Shown piece after piece: positions 1-5,948 of a stretch of DNA of 7,152 bases (position 1 is the first letter of the stretch; each line of letters begins with the position of its first letter). The stretch comes from Anaerolineae bacterium. GTDB lineage: Bacteria > Chloroflexota > Anaerolineae > Anaerolineales > Anaerolineaceae. The DNA lies in the NCBI GenBank assembly GCA_016213455.1, contig JACRAG010000148.1, forward strand, positions 1 to 7,152, given 5' to 3'. Below the pieces are notes generated by a model. It was not told the origin of the DNA, did not search any database, and was given only the letters and a program-made list of their open reading frames with translations. A program made the position numbers and the translations under genes.

Positions 1-1312
1 CGTCATGTCCATGCAGATGCCCACGGTTCTCACCGTAGAAGACCATCCACACACAGCGGAAAGTGTAGAGCGCGGTCAGGCCGCTGTTGAAGATCATCAC
101 CGCCAGCATCCAGGTCGGGCTGCCTTCGAGGCCGGCTTCCAGGATCAGCTCTTTGCTCCAGAAGCCGTTCACAATCGGGATACCCGCCAGCGCCAGAGAA
201 CCAATCACAAACACCGTGCGCACGATGGGCATCTGTTTGCCCAAACCGCCCATTTTATTCATATCACGCGTGCCCACGGCGTGAATCACCGCGCCTGCGC
301 TCAAGAACAACAACGCCTTGAAGATGGAATGGCTGAGCAGATGGAACTGGCTGGCAAACACGCCACCCGCGCCAACCGCAAAAACCATAAAACCCAACTG
401 GCTCACGGTGGAGTACGCCAGCACCCGCTTGAGGTCTGAAGCGGAAAGCGCCATCAAACCGGTCAACAGGGCAGAGAGCAGACCAACCAGCAACACCACT
501 TCACGCCAGTATGGCACTTCAGCGAAGGCCGGGTAAAAGCGCGCCAGCAGGTACACGCCGGCGTTGACCATCGTCGCCGCATGGATCAATGCAGACACCG
601 GGGTGGGTGCTTCCATGGCGTCGGGTAACCAGGTCTGGAAGGGGAACTGCGCGCTCTTGGCGGCGGCGGCGATCAGGCTGCCGAAAGCCAGGATTGCCAG
701 CACATTGGCAGGCATTTCGCCGGCATTTTCCAGCAGCGCGTTCAGTTCAAAACTGCCCAGGTAGCTGTAGGTCAACACAGCCGCCACCAGCAAACCAATT
801 CCACCCAGCTGGGTGATGATCAACGCTTTCATACCGCCGGCTGCGGCTTTGGGATCGTCGTTGTAGAACGAGATCAACCCAAAAGAGCACAGCGCGGTGA
901 TCTCCCAGAACACAAACATTAGGAAGAGATTGCCGGTCAGCACCAGTCCGCACATTGAACCGATGAAGAACAGCACAAGCGCGTAGTACCGGCTCAACTG
1001 AGCCTCGCCGCGCATGTAGTCCACAGAGAAAATGACCGCCAGGGAACCAATCACCGTGGCGATGGCAGCCAGGAAAACCCCCAGCCCATCTGCGGTGAAG
1101 GTGAAATCACCAAACGCACCGCCCAACGGAATGACCAGCCCAGCCTCCGCGCTGCGCTGGGGCAGCAATGCCAGGGCAGCAGCCCCTGCCGCCACGGAGA
1201 ATATCACCGCCAGGCTGTGCTGCCAGCGCGGTTGACCGTCGCCAACCCACCAGACCAGCAGCGCGCCTGCCCAGGGTAAGAGTATCGTGAGAGCAATCAA
1301 AGTTCCGGCCAC
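1..1312 (-). CDS. NuoL/MrpA-type proton-conducting antiporter subunit (3' end beyond window)
   Basis: Polytopic inner-membrane subunit of the ND5/NuoL/MrpA family, which moves protons or sodium in complex I, Mrp antiporters and group 4 hydrogenase-type complexes. Reading from the GTG at 1312, 437 residues are visible with no stop before the window edge; E. coli NuoL is about 613, so roughly the last quarter or more is missing. Seen: FWEITALCSF around residues 135-144 with E137 (equivalent to NuoL E144); AAKSAQFPFQTWLPDAMEAP at 217-236 with the channel lysine K219; SALIHAATMV with H244; LLSHSIFKALLFLSAG at 325-340 with H328 and K332; and FWSKELIL with K387. All expected charged pore residues are thus kept. 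The segment YTFRCVWMVFYGENRGHLHGHD resembles the region before the NuoL lateral helix. The GTG start is chosen because a GGAGG sits six bases upstream; it begins 3 bp after the stop of the NuoK-like gene. Whether it belongs to complex I, Mrp or another complex cannot be settled from this fragment. Confidence 0.9.
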   Translation of the reverse strand, partial: MAGTLIALTILLPWAGALLVWWVGDGQPRWQHSLAVIFSVAAGAAALALLPQRSAEAGLVIPLGGAFGDFTFTADGLGVFLAAIATVIGSLAVIFSVDYMRGEAQLSRYYALVLFFIGSMCGLVLTGNLFLMFVFWEITALCSFGLISFYNDDPKAAAGGMKALIITQLGGIGLLVAAVLTYSYLGSFELNALLENAGEMPANVLAILAFGSLIAAAAKSAQFPFQTWLPDAMEAPTPVSALIHAATMVNAGVYLLARFYPAFAEVPYWREVVLLVGLLSALLTGLMALSASDLKRVLAYSTVSQLGFMVFAVGAGGVFASQFHLLSHSIFKALLFLSAGAVIHAVGTRDMNKMGGLGKQMPIVRTVFVIGSLALAGIPIVNGFWSKELILEAGLEGSPTWMLAVMIFNSGLTALYTFRCVWMVFYGENRGHLHGHD

Positions 1313-1315
1313 GCG

Positions 1316-1627
1316 CTACCTCCGCAGTGTTGTCAGCGATTTTATATCCAACGTGCCGAATTTGCGGCGCACCTGAACCGCCAAAGCCAGCGCCACCACC
1401 GCCACAATCGTGTCGGCGACAATCACCGTCAGCGCCATACTCTGCCCGAGGTCCACCTTACCGTTGAGCCGTCCAGCCAGCACAAAGGCGATCATGGCGC
1501 CCTTGACAGCCACCTGCAGCCCCACCACAACCTTGATCAAATTGCGGGAGATCAACACCCCGTAGAGGCCGATCCCCAGCAATCCGATGATGACAACCAT
1601 CACAATATTCTGCGTTGAAAAGGTCAT
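1316..1627 (-). CDS. NuoK/MrpC-like antiporter-module subunit
   Basis: Small three-helix membrane protein (103 residues; E. coli NuoK is 100) of the NuoK/MnhC/HyfE-like family, which forms part of the ion pathway at the base of complex I and Mrp-type antiporters. Seen: helix 1 about residues 6-26, the N-terminal motif GLLGIGLYGVLISRNLIK, helix 2 about 30-52 and helix 3 about 62-86, followed by a basic tail VRRKFGTLDIKSL that closely parallels the NuoK C-terminus. The GLE motif of NuoK (E36 in E. coli) reads GLQ here (Q38), with K42 one turn on; an acidic residue D72 lies in helix 3 near the place of NuoK E72. ATG at 1627 overlaps the TGA of the preceding gene by four bases (ATGA), and the stop is 3 bp before the next start, so the three genes form one translationally coupled operon. 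Family assignment is firm; the parent complex is not. Confidence 0.85.
   Translation of the reverse strand: MTFSTQNIVMVVIIGLLGIGLYGVLISRNLIKVVVGLQVAVKGAMIAFVLAGRLNGKVDLGQSMALTVIVADTIVAVVALALAVQVRRKFGTLDIKSLTTLRR
1319..1323 (-). promoter_or_regulatory. Shine-Dalgarno GGAGG fixing the GTG start of the NuoL-like gene
   Basis: On the minus strand GGAGG overlaps the last codons of the NuoK-like gene and ends six bases before GTG at 1312-1310. It supports the GTG start and translational coupling to the upstream gene. Confidence 0.7.
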
Positions 1628-2136
1628 GGATGGTTCTCCTCCCCGTCTTTTTCCTGTTTACCGCCGGAAATCAAACCCACCAGCGCCAGCACACCCCCGA
1701 AAATTAAAACCATCTGCATCAGCAGGTCAGCACTGCGTTCGCCCCAGAGGACCGACCGCAGCATGCCTCCCGGCTCGCCTGCCGCTGAAAAGAGTTCCAG
1801 GTACTGTTCCAACTGCAGCGCCGGCAAGACCATCCATGCCAGCAAAAGAACAGACAGGATCACAGCCACCCACGAAAGCAGTTGTGGAATGGGCGCATGG
1901 GGATCTAGCGAGACATCCCCTGCTATATTGATGGCGAAAACAAAGAGGACGGTCACCAGACCGGCGCCAACACTCAGCTCGATCACGGCAACATCCGCCG
2001 CACCCAGCCGATACATGAGGAAGGATACCAACGCGCTGGTAAGCGCAAGCCACAAAGCAGCGATCAGCAGGCGGTTTTCACGCACTGCCAGCAGCGCGCA
2101 AGCCAAAATGCCTGCGCCAATCAAAAAGTTCACCAT
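1624..2136 (-). CDS. MbhD/DUF4040-type (NuoJ-position) antiporter-module subunit
   Basis: Membrane protein of 170 residues heading the antiporter operon. The N-terminal half (about residues 1-75) has three hydrophobic helices and the segment LGAADVAVIELSVGAGLVTV (about 44-63). This matches the MbhD/DUF4040 pattern (G-A-x-D-V-A-x-x-E-x-x-V-G-A-G) found in Mrp antiporters (within MrpA) and membrane-bound hydrogenases; D48 and E53 are the conserved acidic residues. The second half has helices at about 87-108 and 138-157, joined by a loop; SVLWGERSADLLMQMVLIFG (about 128-147) loosely recalls the MbhE element that follows MbhD. The tail is polar and acidic. The start at 2136 is preferred over the upstream ATG at 2232: the extra 32 residues are polar and basic, unlike the family, and AGGAGG stands nine bases before 2136. 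It occupies the nuoJ place relative to K and L, but sequence favours MbhD. Confidence 0.75.
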   Translation of the reverse strand: MVNFLIGAGILACALLAVRENRLLIAALWLALTSALVSFLMYRLGAADVAVIELSVGAGLVTVLFVFAINIAGDVSLDPHAPIPQLLSWVAVILSVLLLAWMVLPALQLEQYLELFSAAGEPGGMLRSVLWGERSADLLMQMVLIFGGVLALVGLISGGKQEKDGEENHP

Positions 2137-2137
2137 G

Positions 2138-2151
2138 AGGAGACGCCTCCT
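2138..2151 (-). promoter_or_regulatory. Ribosome binding site able to fold into a hairpin next to the start codon
   Basis: On the minus strand AGGAG-GCGT-CTCCT forms a perfect 5-bp stem with a four-base loop, ending one base before the ATG at 2136. The left arm contains nearly all of the Shine-Dalgarno AGGAGG, so the site may be hidden when folded. The pairing is seen; a regulatory role is inference. Confidence 0.45.
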
Positions 2152-2175
2152 GGGAGAATGATGGATATCATTACG

Positions 2176-2204
2176 CTTATACCTTGTTTGGACATATTTG
2201 TCAT
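2176..2204 (-). promoter_or_regulatory. Promoter of the antiporter-module operon
   Basis: On the minus strand ATGACA (-35, 2204-2199; 5/6 to TTGACA) and TATAAG (-10, 2181-2176; 5/6 to TATAAT) are 17 bases apart. Transcription would start near 2169, giving a leader of about 33 bases ahead of the MbhD-like gene. A small dyad GACA-TATT-TGTC (2191-2202) overlaps the -35 box. Confidence 0.6.
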
Positions 2205-2240
2205 GTGTAGGGTATCGCAGATTAGCGGGCAATTCGTCAT

Positions 2241-2263
2241 AATTTAGATTTTTGATCTAAATT
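2241..2263. repeat. Perfect 9-bp inverted repeat upstream of the antiporter operon
   Basis: AATTTAGAT (2241-2249) and ATCTAAATT (2255-2263) are exact reverse complements around TTTTG. It lies about 37 bp upstream of the -35 box of the antiporter-operon promoter. It also falls between a second, weaker minus-strand promoter-like pair, TTGAAA (2267-2262) and AATTAT (2244-2239), 17 bases apart. AT-rich content and lack of a following T-run make a DNA-binding site (operator or activator site) likelier than a terminator. Confidence 0.5.
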
Positions 2264-2287
2264 TCAAGAAATTAACCCGAGTTAGCC

Positions 2288-2320
2288 TGCCTCGAACCGG
2301 TCGATTCGGGGTGCCTTTTT
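2288..2320 (+). terminator. Terminator-like hairpin with T-run, plus-strand orientation
   Basis: CCTCGAA (2290-2296) pairs with TTCGGGG (2305-2311), with one G-U pair and two further wobble pairs outside, around an eight-base loop; TTTTT follows at 2316-2320. The U-run is on the plus strand, although no plus-strand gene precedes it, so its function is unclear. The pairing is moderate and this is a weak call. Confidence 0.3.
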
Positions 2321-2431
2321 ATGTTCAACAATTAAAAAAAGAAATACCTCACCCTCGCCAATCGCTTACCGACTGGTTTCCCCCTCAGGCTGGACCTCCC
2401 CACAGCGGCATTCTTCCCAGAGGCCAATCCT

Positions 2432-2725
2432 TCATACCCGGAAATAACCCCGTTTGATATGATGAAAGGAACGTTCGGGAACACTGCCGGCTGCGCAAAA
2501 CAGATCTTCACACGCCTCGGTCTTCTTTTCTTTGCGAGCGGTTACATAATCGTTCTCGCTCTTCCAGATGGTGATGATCAACCATTGTGTGGGGTGCGTG
2601 TGATCCTGCATCAAGAAGCTCTCGACCAGCTCATGCGGGACCGATTTGAGCATGAGTTGGTACTGCTGCTCCAGGTGCGTCCAATCCTCATGAGATACCT
2701 GTCCACGTAACACGGTTGCAAACAT
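2432..2725 (-). CDS. ABM-like (antibiotic biosynthesis monooxygenase fold) small protein
   Basis: Soluble 97-residue protein with the length and layout of the dimeric alpha+beta barrel ABM family, whose members include small monooxygenases, heme-degrading enzymes and many proteins of unknown role. Seen: a first strand MFATVLRGQV, a helix about residues 12-29 (HEDWTHLEQQYQLMLKSV), then QWLIITIWKSENDYVTARK (47-65), which matches the family's central strand plus W-x-S/N-x-E-x-x-x-x-x-R pattern with W54. The C-terminal part has C72, C77 and H88-H89. No transmembrane segment or signal peptide. Start at 2725 is set by AGGAGG five bases upstream (2736-2731); the frame runs upstream to 2800, but those residues include the leader and show no family resemblance. 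It has its own promoter and stands alone between two respiratory operons. Substrate and activity cannot be read from the sequence. Confidence 0.65.
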   Translation of the reverse strand: MFATVLRGQVSHEDWTHLEQQYQLMLKSVPHELVESFLMQDHTHPTQWLIITIWKSENDYVTARKEKKTEACEDLFCAAGSVPERSFHHIKRGYFRV

Positions 2726-2803
2726 GGCGTCCTCCTTTACCGGTCGAACAAGCGATGGCGAATCAACCCAACGCGGATTTATTACGCCCCATCCCTCCAT
2801 TTC

Positions 2804-2832
2804 AGTATAGCACGCCTGTGTTCTGGTGTCTC
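2804..2832 (-). promoter_or_regulatory. Promoter of the ABM-like gene
   Basis: On the minus strand GAGACA (2832-2827; 4/6 to TTGACA) and TATACT (2809-2804; 5/6 to TATAAT) are separated by 17 bases. The predicted start near 2797 leaves a leader of about 70 bases before the ATG at 2725. Confidence 0.5.
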
Positions 2833-2862
2833 AACCGGTTGCATCCCCAGCCACGGATTAAA

Positions 2863-2900
2863 CGATCCGACTGGCGGTATCGATGCCGCCAGTCGGATTG
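2863..2900 (-). terminator. Strong hairpin at the end of the sdh operon
   Basis: Arms 2865-2877 and 2886-2898 are perfect 13-bp reverse complements (ATCCGACTGGCGG), with an eight-base loop holding ATCGAT; one wobble and one C-G pair extend the stem. It starts 25 bases after the sdhB stop. On the minus strand only a broken U-tract follows (CGTTTAAT), so it may act as an inefficient terminator or as an mRNA 3'-end stabiliser. Confidence 0.6.
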
Positions 2901-2923
2901 AGTCCTATCCGTTAAACCCTGCT

Positions 2924-3634
2924 TTATTCGATTCTGCCGGTGTTGACCGCGCGCTTCACTTCCGCAATCGCCTGGGTGATGTGAATATCACGCGGGCAGG
3001 CTTCGGTGCAGTTGAAAGCGGTGCGGCAGCGCCACACGCCGAACTGTTCGTTCAGGATGTTCAGGCGCTTCCCGCCCGCCTTATCGCGGCTGTCGAAGAT
3101 AAAGCGATGCGCGTTAACAATTGCCGCCGGTCCCACATAGTTTGCGTCCGACCAGAAGGATGGGCAGGACGTGGTGCAGGCTGCGCAAAGAATGCATTTG
3201 GTCGTATCCTCAAAACGAAGCTGCTGCTCCGGACTTTGCAGGCGCTCTTTTCCATCCGCCGGCAGCGGATCGTCGTTGATCAAGTAAGGCAGCACAGAGC
3301 GGTAATGATCAAAGAAGGGCTTCATATCCACGATCAAATCTTTGATCACCTTCAGGCCCAATATCGGCTCAACGGTGATCTGATCGGTGCCCAGGTTTTT
3401 GACCAGCACCTTGCAGGCCAGGTAATTGCGCCCATTCACCCGCATCGCATCTGAACCGCACACGCCGTGCGCGCACGAACGGCGCAGCGCCAACGTCGAG
3501 TCGAAATCCGCTTTCACATATTCCAATAGATCCAGGACCCGATCATTCGGGTCAACATCCATCATAAAGGTGTCGAAGCGCGGTTTTTGATCGCGTTCGG
3601 GGTCAAATCGAAATACACGTAATTTTATTTGCAT
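2924..3634 (-). CDS. sdhB: Succinate dehydrogenase/fumarate reductase iron-sulfur subunit
   Basis: Peripheral electron-transfer subunit that carries electrons from the FAD of SdhA to quinone through three iron-sulfur clusters. It is 236 residues, a normal length. The N-terminal ferredoxin domain holds the [2Fe-2S] ligands C54, C59, D62 and C74 (SCAHGVCGSDAM...LAC), with Asp at the third position as in E. coli. The C-terminal domain holds CILCAACTTSCP with C147, C150, C153 and C157, and CRTAFNCTEACP with C203, C209 and C213; by family rule these bind [4Fe-4S] (C147, C150, C153, C213) and [3Fe-4S] (C157, C203, C209). Near the quinone site, E. coli W164 is replaced by S162 and H207 by R204, as in actinobacterial-type enzymes. 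Start at 3634 is supported by GGAGG seven bases upstream. It is last in the operon, 102 bp after sdhA, longer than the other gaps. Direction (succinate oxidation or fumarate reduction) cannot be told from sequence. Confidence 0.97.
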   Translation of the reverse strand: MQIKLRVFRFDPERDQKPRFDTFMMDVDPNDRVLDLLEYVKADFDSTLALRRSCAHGVCGSDAMRVNGRNYLACKVLVKNLGTDQITVEPILGLKVIKDLIVDMKPFFDHYRSVLPYLINDDPLPADGKERLQSPEQQLRFEDTTKCILCAACTTSCPSFWSDANYVGPAAIVNAHRFIFDSRDKAGGKRLNILNEQFGVWRCRTAFNCTEACPRDIHITQAIAEVKRAVNTGRIE

Positions 3635-3736
3635 CGTTCCGCCTCCACCTGCTGTGCTTCACAGGAAAGTCCAATTCGATTGGTTGGCTGCAGAGACCAT
3701 CTCCTGATCATCGCCAGGCCCAAACTTACCGCCGGT

Positions 3737-5530
3737 TTAATAGGTGCGCTCTTTCGGCGCATATTGGGTGATGACCACAGGTTTGTATCCCAGGCTGATT
3801 TCGTCACCGTTCATCCAGGCCAGGGTATGTTTCAACCAGTTGGCATCATCGCGCGCCGGGTAATCGTCGCGGGCATGTGCGCCGCGGCTTTCGGTGCGCG
3901 CCAGCGCAGATTGCGCGGTAATCAGCGCCAGGTCCAGCATGTTGCCCAACTCCCAGGCCTGCATCATTTCCATGTTGAAGACTTTGCCGGTATCGGTAAC
4001 CTTGACCTGTTTGAAACGCTCGCGCAGCTCCTGCACCTTGACCACCGCCTGCTCCAAACCGGCCTGGGTGCGGAACACGCCCACATTATCGAACATCTCG
4101 ACTTTCAACTCCCGCGCCAGAGTGGCTACGTTTTCCGATCCGCTGGCGGCGCGCAACCGGTCAATTTGTTCGCGCATAAAGCCGGTCGGGTCATCCGGGA
4201 GGGACGGCATATCCGCACCCAGCGCATATTCAGCTGCATGCAAACCGGAATGCTTGCCGAAGACAACCAGATCCACCAGCGAATTGGTGCCCAGGCGGTT
4301 CGCCCCATGCACAGAGACACACGCCACCTCACCGGCGGCATACAGCCCCGGCAGAACGGTGTTCTGTTCATCAATCACCACCTGCCCGAACTTGTTGGTT
4401 GGGATACCCCCCATCGCGTAGTGCGCCGTAGGCTGCACCGGGATGGGCTGGCGGGTCGGGTCGACGCCCAGGTAGGTCAGGCAGAAATCCGCGATATCCG
4501 GGATTTTGCTCATGATCTCCTCCGCCGTCACCCGGTAGGGCGTGCCATCCGGCCGGGTTCGCCCGTCAATTTCAGCATACTTATTCACAATCTCGGGGGT
4601 CACATCCAGGTAGAAGAAGCGCTGCTTGTTGACATCATTCCCAGCGCGCGTCTCCAGGTACATGGATCGGCTGATCACATCGCGTGAAGCCAGGTCTTTG
4701 ATCCGCGGGGCATATTTCTCCATGAAACGCTCACCCTTAGCGTTGAAGAGAATGCCGCCCTCGCCGCGTACCGCTTCAGTAATTAAAATTCCCAGTTTGA
4801 AAATTCCGGTCGGATGGAACTGGAAAAACTCCATATCTTCCAGGGGGATGCCGCGGCGGGCCACCACAGCACAGCCGTCGCCGGTGTAAGCGTACGCATT
4901 CGAGGTAATTTCCCAGATGCGCCCGTGCCCGCCGGTGGCGATGATCACCGCTTTGCTGTGAAAGACATGCAGCTCACCCGTTGCCAGCTCCACAGCCACC
5001 ACCCCGGCGGCCTTGCCGTCCACAATCAACACATCCATCACCTGAAATTCATCATAAAACAGAATGTTGTTCTTGATGCATTGCTGGTAAAGCGTTTGCA
5101 AAATCATGTGCCCGGTGCGGTCCGCCGCATAGCACGACCGCCGCACTGGTTTGCCGGTGACATTATTGGTATGACCGCCGAAAGGCCGTTGAGCGATGCG
5201 CCCGTCCGGGTTGCGGGTGAAAGGCAGCCCCATGTGCTCCAGATCGTACACGGCATCCACGGCTTCGCGGCACATAAATTCAATCGCGTCCTGGTCGCCC
5301 AGGTAATCCGAGCCTTTCACCGTGTCGAATGTATGCCAGTCCGGGTTGTCCTCTTCGATATTGCCAAGCGCAGCACCAATGCCGCCCTGTGCAGCACCGG
5401 TATGCGAGCGAACCGGATAAAGCTTGCTGATCACGGCGGTCCGGGCGGTTTTGGACGCATTCATGGCAGCCATTAAACCTGCGCCGCCGCCACCCACCAC
5501 CACAACATCAAATTCGTGAACGTTTGCCAT
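3737..5530 (-). CDS. sdhA: Succinate dehydrogenase/fumarate reductase flavoprotein subunit
   Basis: Catalytic subunit interconverting succinate and fumarate with covalently bound FAD, on the cytoplasmic face of the membrane. It is 597 residues, typical of the family. Seen: Rossmann FAD motif [10 protein letters not shown] at residues 10-19; SHTGAAQGG with H43 as the covalent FAD histidine (E. coli H45); FQFHPTG with H239, [10 protein letters not shown] with R283, TAHYAMGG with H370 and [10 protein letters not shown] with R412, matching E. coli active-site H242, R286, H354 and R399. TEAVRGEGG at 251-259 is also conserved. The C-terminal segment [14 protein letters not shown] (545-558) is the usual family signature. 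ATG at 5530 has AAGGAG five bases upstream and follows the sdhD stop by 18 bp. All catalytic residues are present, so the enzyme should be active. Long plus-strand frames opposite it are shadows. Confidence 0.98.
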   Translation of the reverse strand: MANVHEFDVVVVGGGGAGLMAAMNASKTARTAVISKLYPVRSHTGAAQGGIGAALGNIEEDNPDWHTFDTVKGSDYLGDQDAIEFMCREAVDAVYDLEHMGLPFTRNPDGRIAQRPFGGHTNNVTGKPVRRSCYAADRTGHMILQTLYQQCIKNNILFYDEFQVMDVLIVDGKAAGVVAVELATGELHVFHSKAVIIATGGHGRIWEITSNAYAYTGDGCAVVARRGIPLEDMEFFQFHPTGIFKLGILITEAVRGEGGILFNAKGERFMEKYAPRIKDLASRDVISRSMYLETRAGNDVNKQRFFYLDVTPEIVNKYAEIDGRTRPDGTPYRVTAEEIMSKIPDIADFCLTYLGVDPTRQPIPVQPTAHYAMGGIPTNKFGQVVIDEQNTVLPGLYAAGEVACVSVHGANRLGTNSLVDLVVFGKHSGLHAAEYALGADMPSLPDDPTGFMREQIDRLRAASGSENVATLARELKVEMFDNVGVFRTQAGLEQAVVKVQELRERFKQVKVTDTGKVFNMEMMQAWELGNMLDLALITAQSALARTESRGAHARDDYPARDDANWLKHTLAWMNGDEISLGYKPVVITQYAPKERTY

Positions 5531-5548
5531 GTTGACTCCTTTGTTCGC

Positions 5549-5935
5549 TCAACTGACGACCGGCTGAATGGCCAGAAGTGCAATGGCCCCCACCAGGGTA
5601 ATCAGGAACCATACCACCAATAAAATGATGCTCACCAACCGGAAGGTTTCCGGTTTATGAATATAGTCGCGGAATACCTGACGCACGCCATTCATGCCAT
5701 GTGCAAACGCAAATCCCAGCAGGGCAATATCATAAATTTTCCAGCCCATGTTGGCCATGCGGTTGATCGCGTAATCGGTGGTGATGTTGTGAACACCAAC
5801 CACCACGTCCTGCAGGATGATGTGCCCCCAGGCCAAAGGGATTAATAAGAACGCAGAATAACGCATCCAGGTCCAGGCTACCTGGTCGAAATTCTTCTTC
5901 ACCACGACTTTTTCAGGTTGGGTTGTTGTCGTCAT
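5549..5935 (-). CDS. sdhD: Succinate dehydrogenase membrane anchor subunit
   Basis: Three-helix membrane anchor (128 residues from the start chosen) that helps bind heme b and quinone and fixes SdhAB to the membrane. Helices lie at about residues 24-46, 64-88 and 100-124. The motif AHGMNGVRQVFRDY contains H79, likely heme ligand (E. coli SdhD H71), and D90-Y91 at the same spacing as E. coli D82-Y83 of the quinone site. W-x-W-M-R precedes helix 1. Two ATGs are possible: 5941 has only two bases between it and AGGAG, whereas 5935 has eight, so 5935 is preferred; the other adds Met-His. The Shine-Dalgarno overlaps the sdhC stop, implying coupling. The 18-bp gap to sdhA supports one operon. Which anchor is named C or D is by order and motif, not certain. 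Confidence 0.87.
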   Translation of the reverse strand: MTTTTQPEKVVVKKNFDQVAWTWMRYSAFLLIPLAWGHIILQDVVVGVHNITTDYAINRMANMGWKIYDIALLGFAFAHGMNGVRQVFRDYIHKPETFRLVSIILLVVWFLITLVGAIALLAIQPVVS

Positions 5936-5943
5936 ATGCATTT

Positions 5944-5948
5944 CTCCT
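5944..5948 (-). promoter_or_regulatory. Shine-Dalgarno of sdhD overlapping the sdhC stop
   Basis: On the minus strand the sdhC stop TAG is embedded in TTAGGAG. AGGAG is two bases from ATG 5941 and eight from ATG 5935, favouring the second start and translational coupling of the two anchor genes. Confidence 0.6.

Noticed and set aside
5..439. 144-codon open frame on the plus strand at the left edge
   Set aside because: Opposite the NuoL-like gene, whose reverse frame shows all family motifs; Gln/His-rich antisense composition.
1587..2161. Plus-strand frames opposite the MbhD-like and NuoK-like genes
   Set aside because: No ribosome binding sites and no domain likeness; the minus-strand products have clear helices and motifs.
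2137..2232. Longer N-terminus for the MbhD-like protein from ATG 2232
   Set aside because: The additional 32 residues are polar and basic, unlike the family, and would cover the promoter; ATG 2136 has AGGAGG.
2277..2312. tRNA-like fragment suggested by a TTCGA core
   Set aside because: No acceptor, D-arm or anticodon arm can be drawn around it.
2334..2376. Terminator for the ABM-like gene (stem 2358-2376, A-run 2334-2340)
   Set aside because: The stem is seven pairs with one wobble, and about 17 bases separate it from the T-run on the minus strand, too far for an intrinsic terminator.
3629..4687. 352-codon open frame on the plus strand, opposite sdhA
   Set aside because: It is the complement of a highly conserved gene, has a His/Arg-rich composition without any family pattern and no ribosome binding site; a shadow of GC-rich codons.
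4814..5476. 220-codon open frame on the plus strand
   Set aside because: Lies wholly opposite the FAD-binding half of sdhA and shows no recognisable domain.
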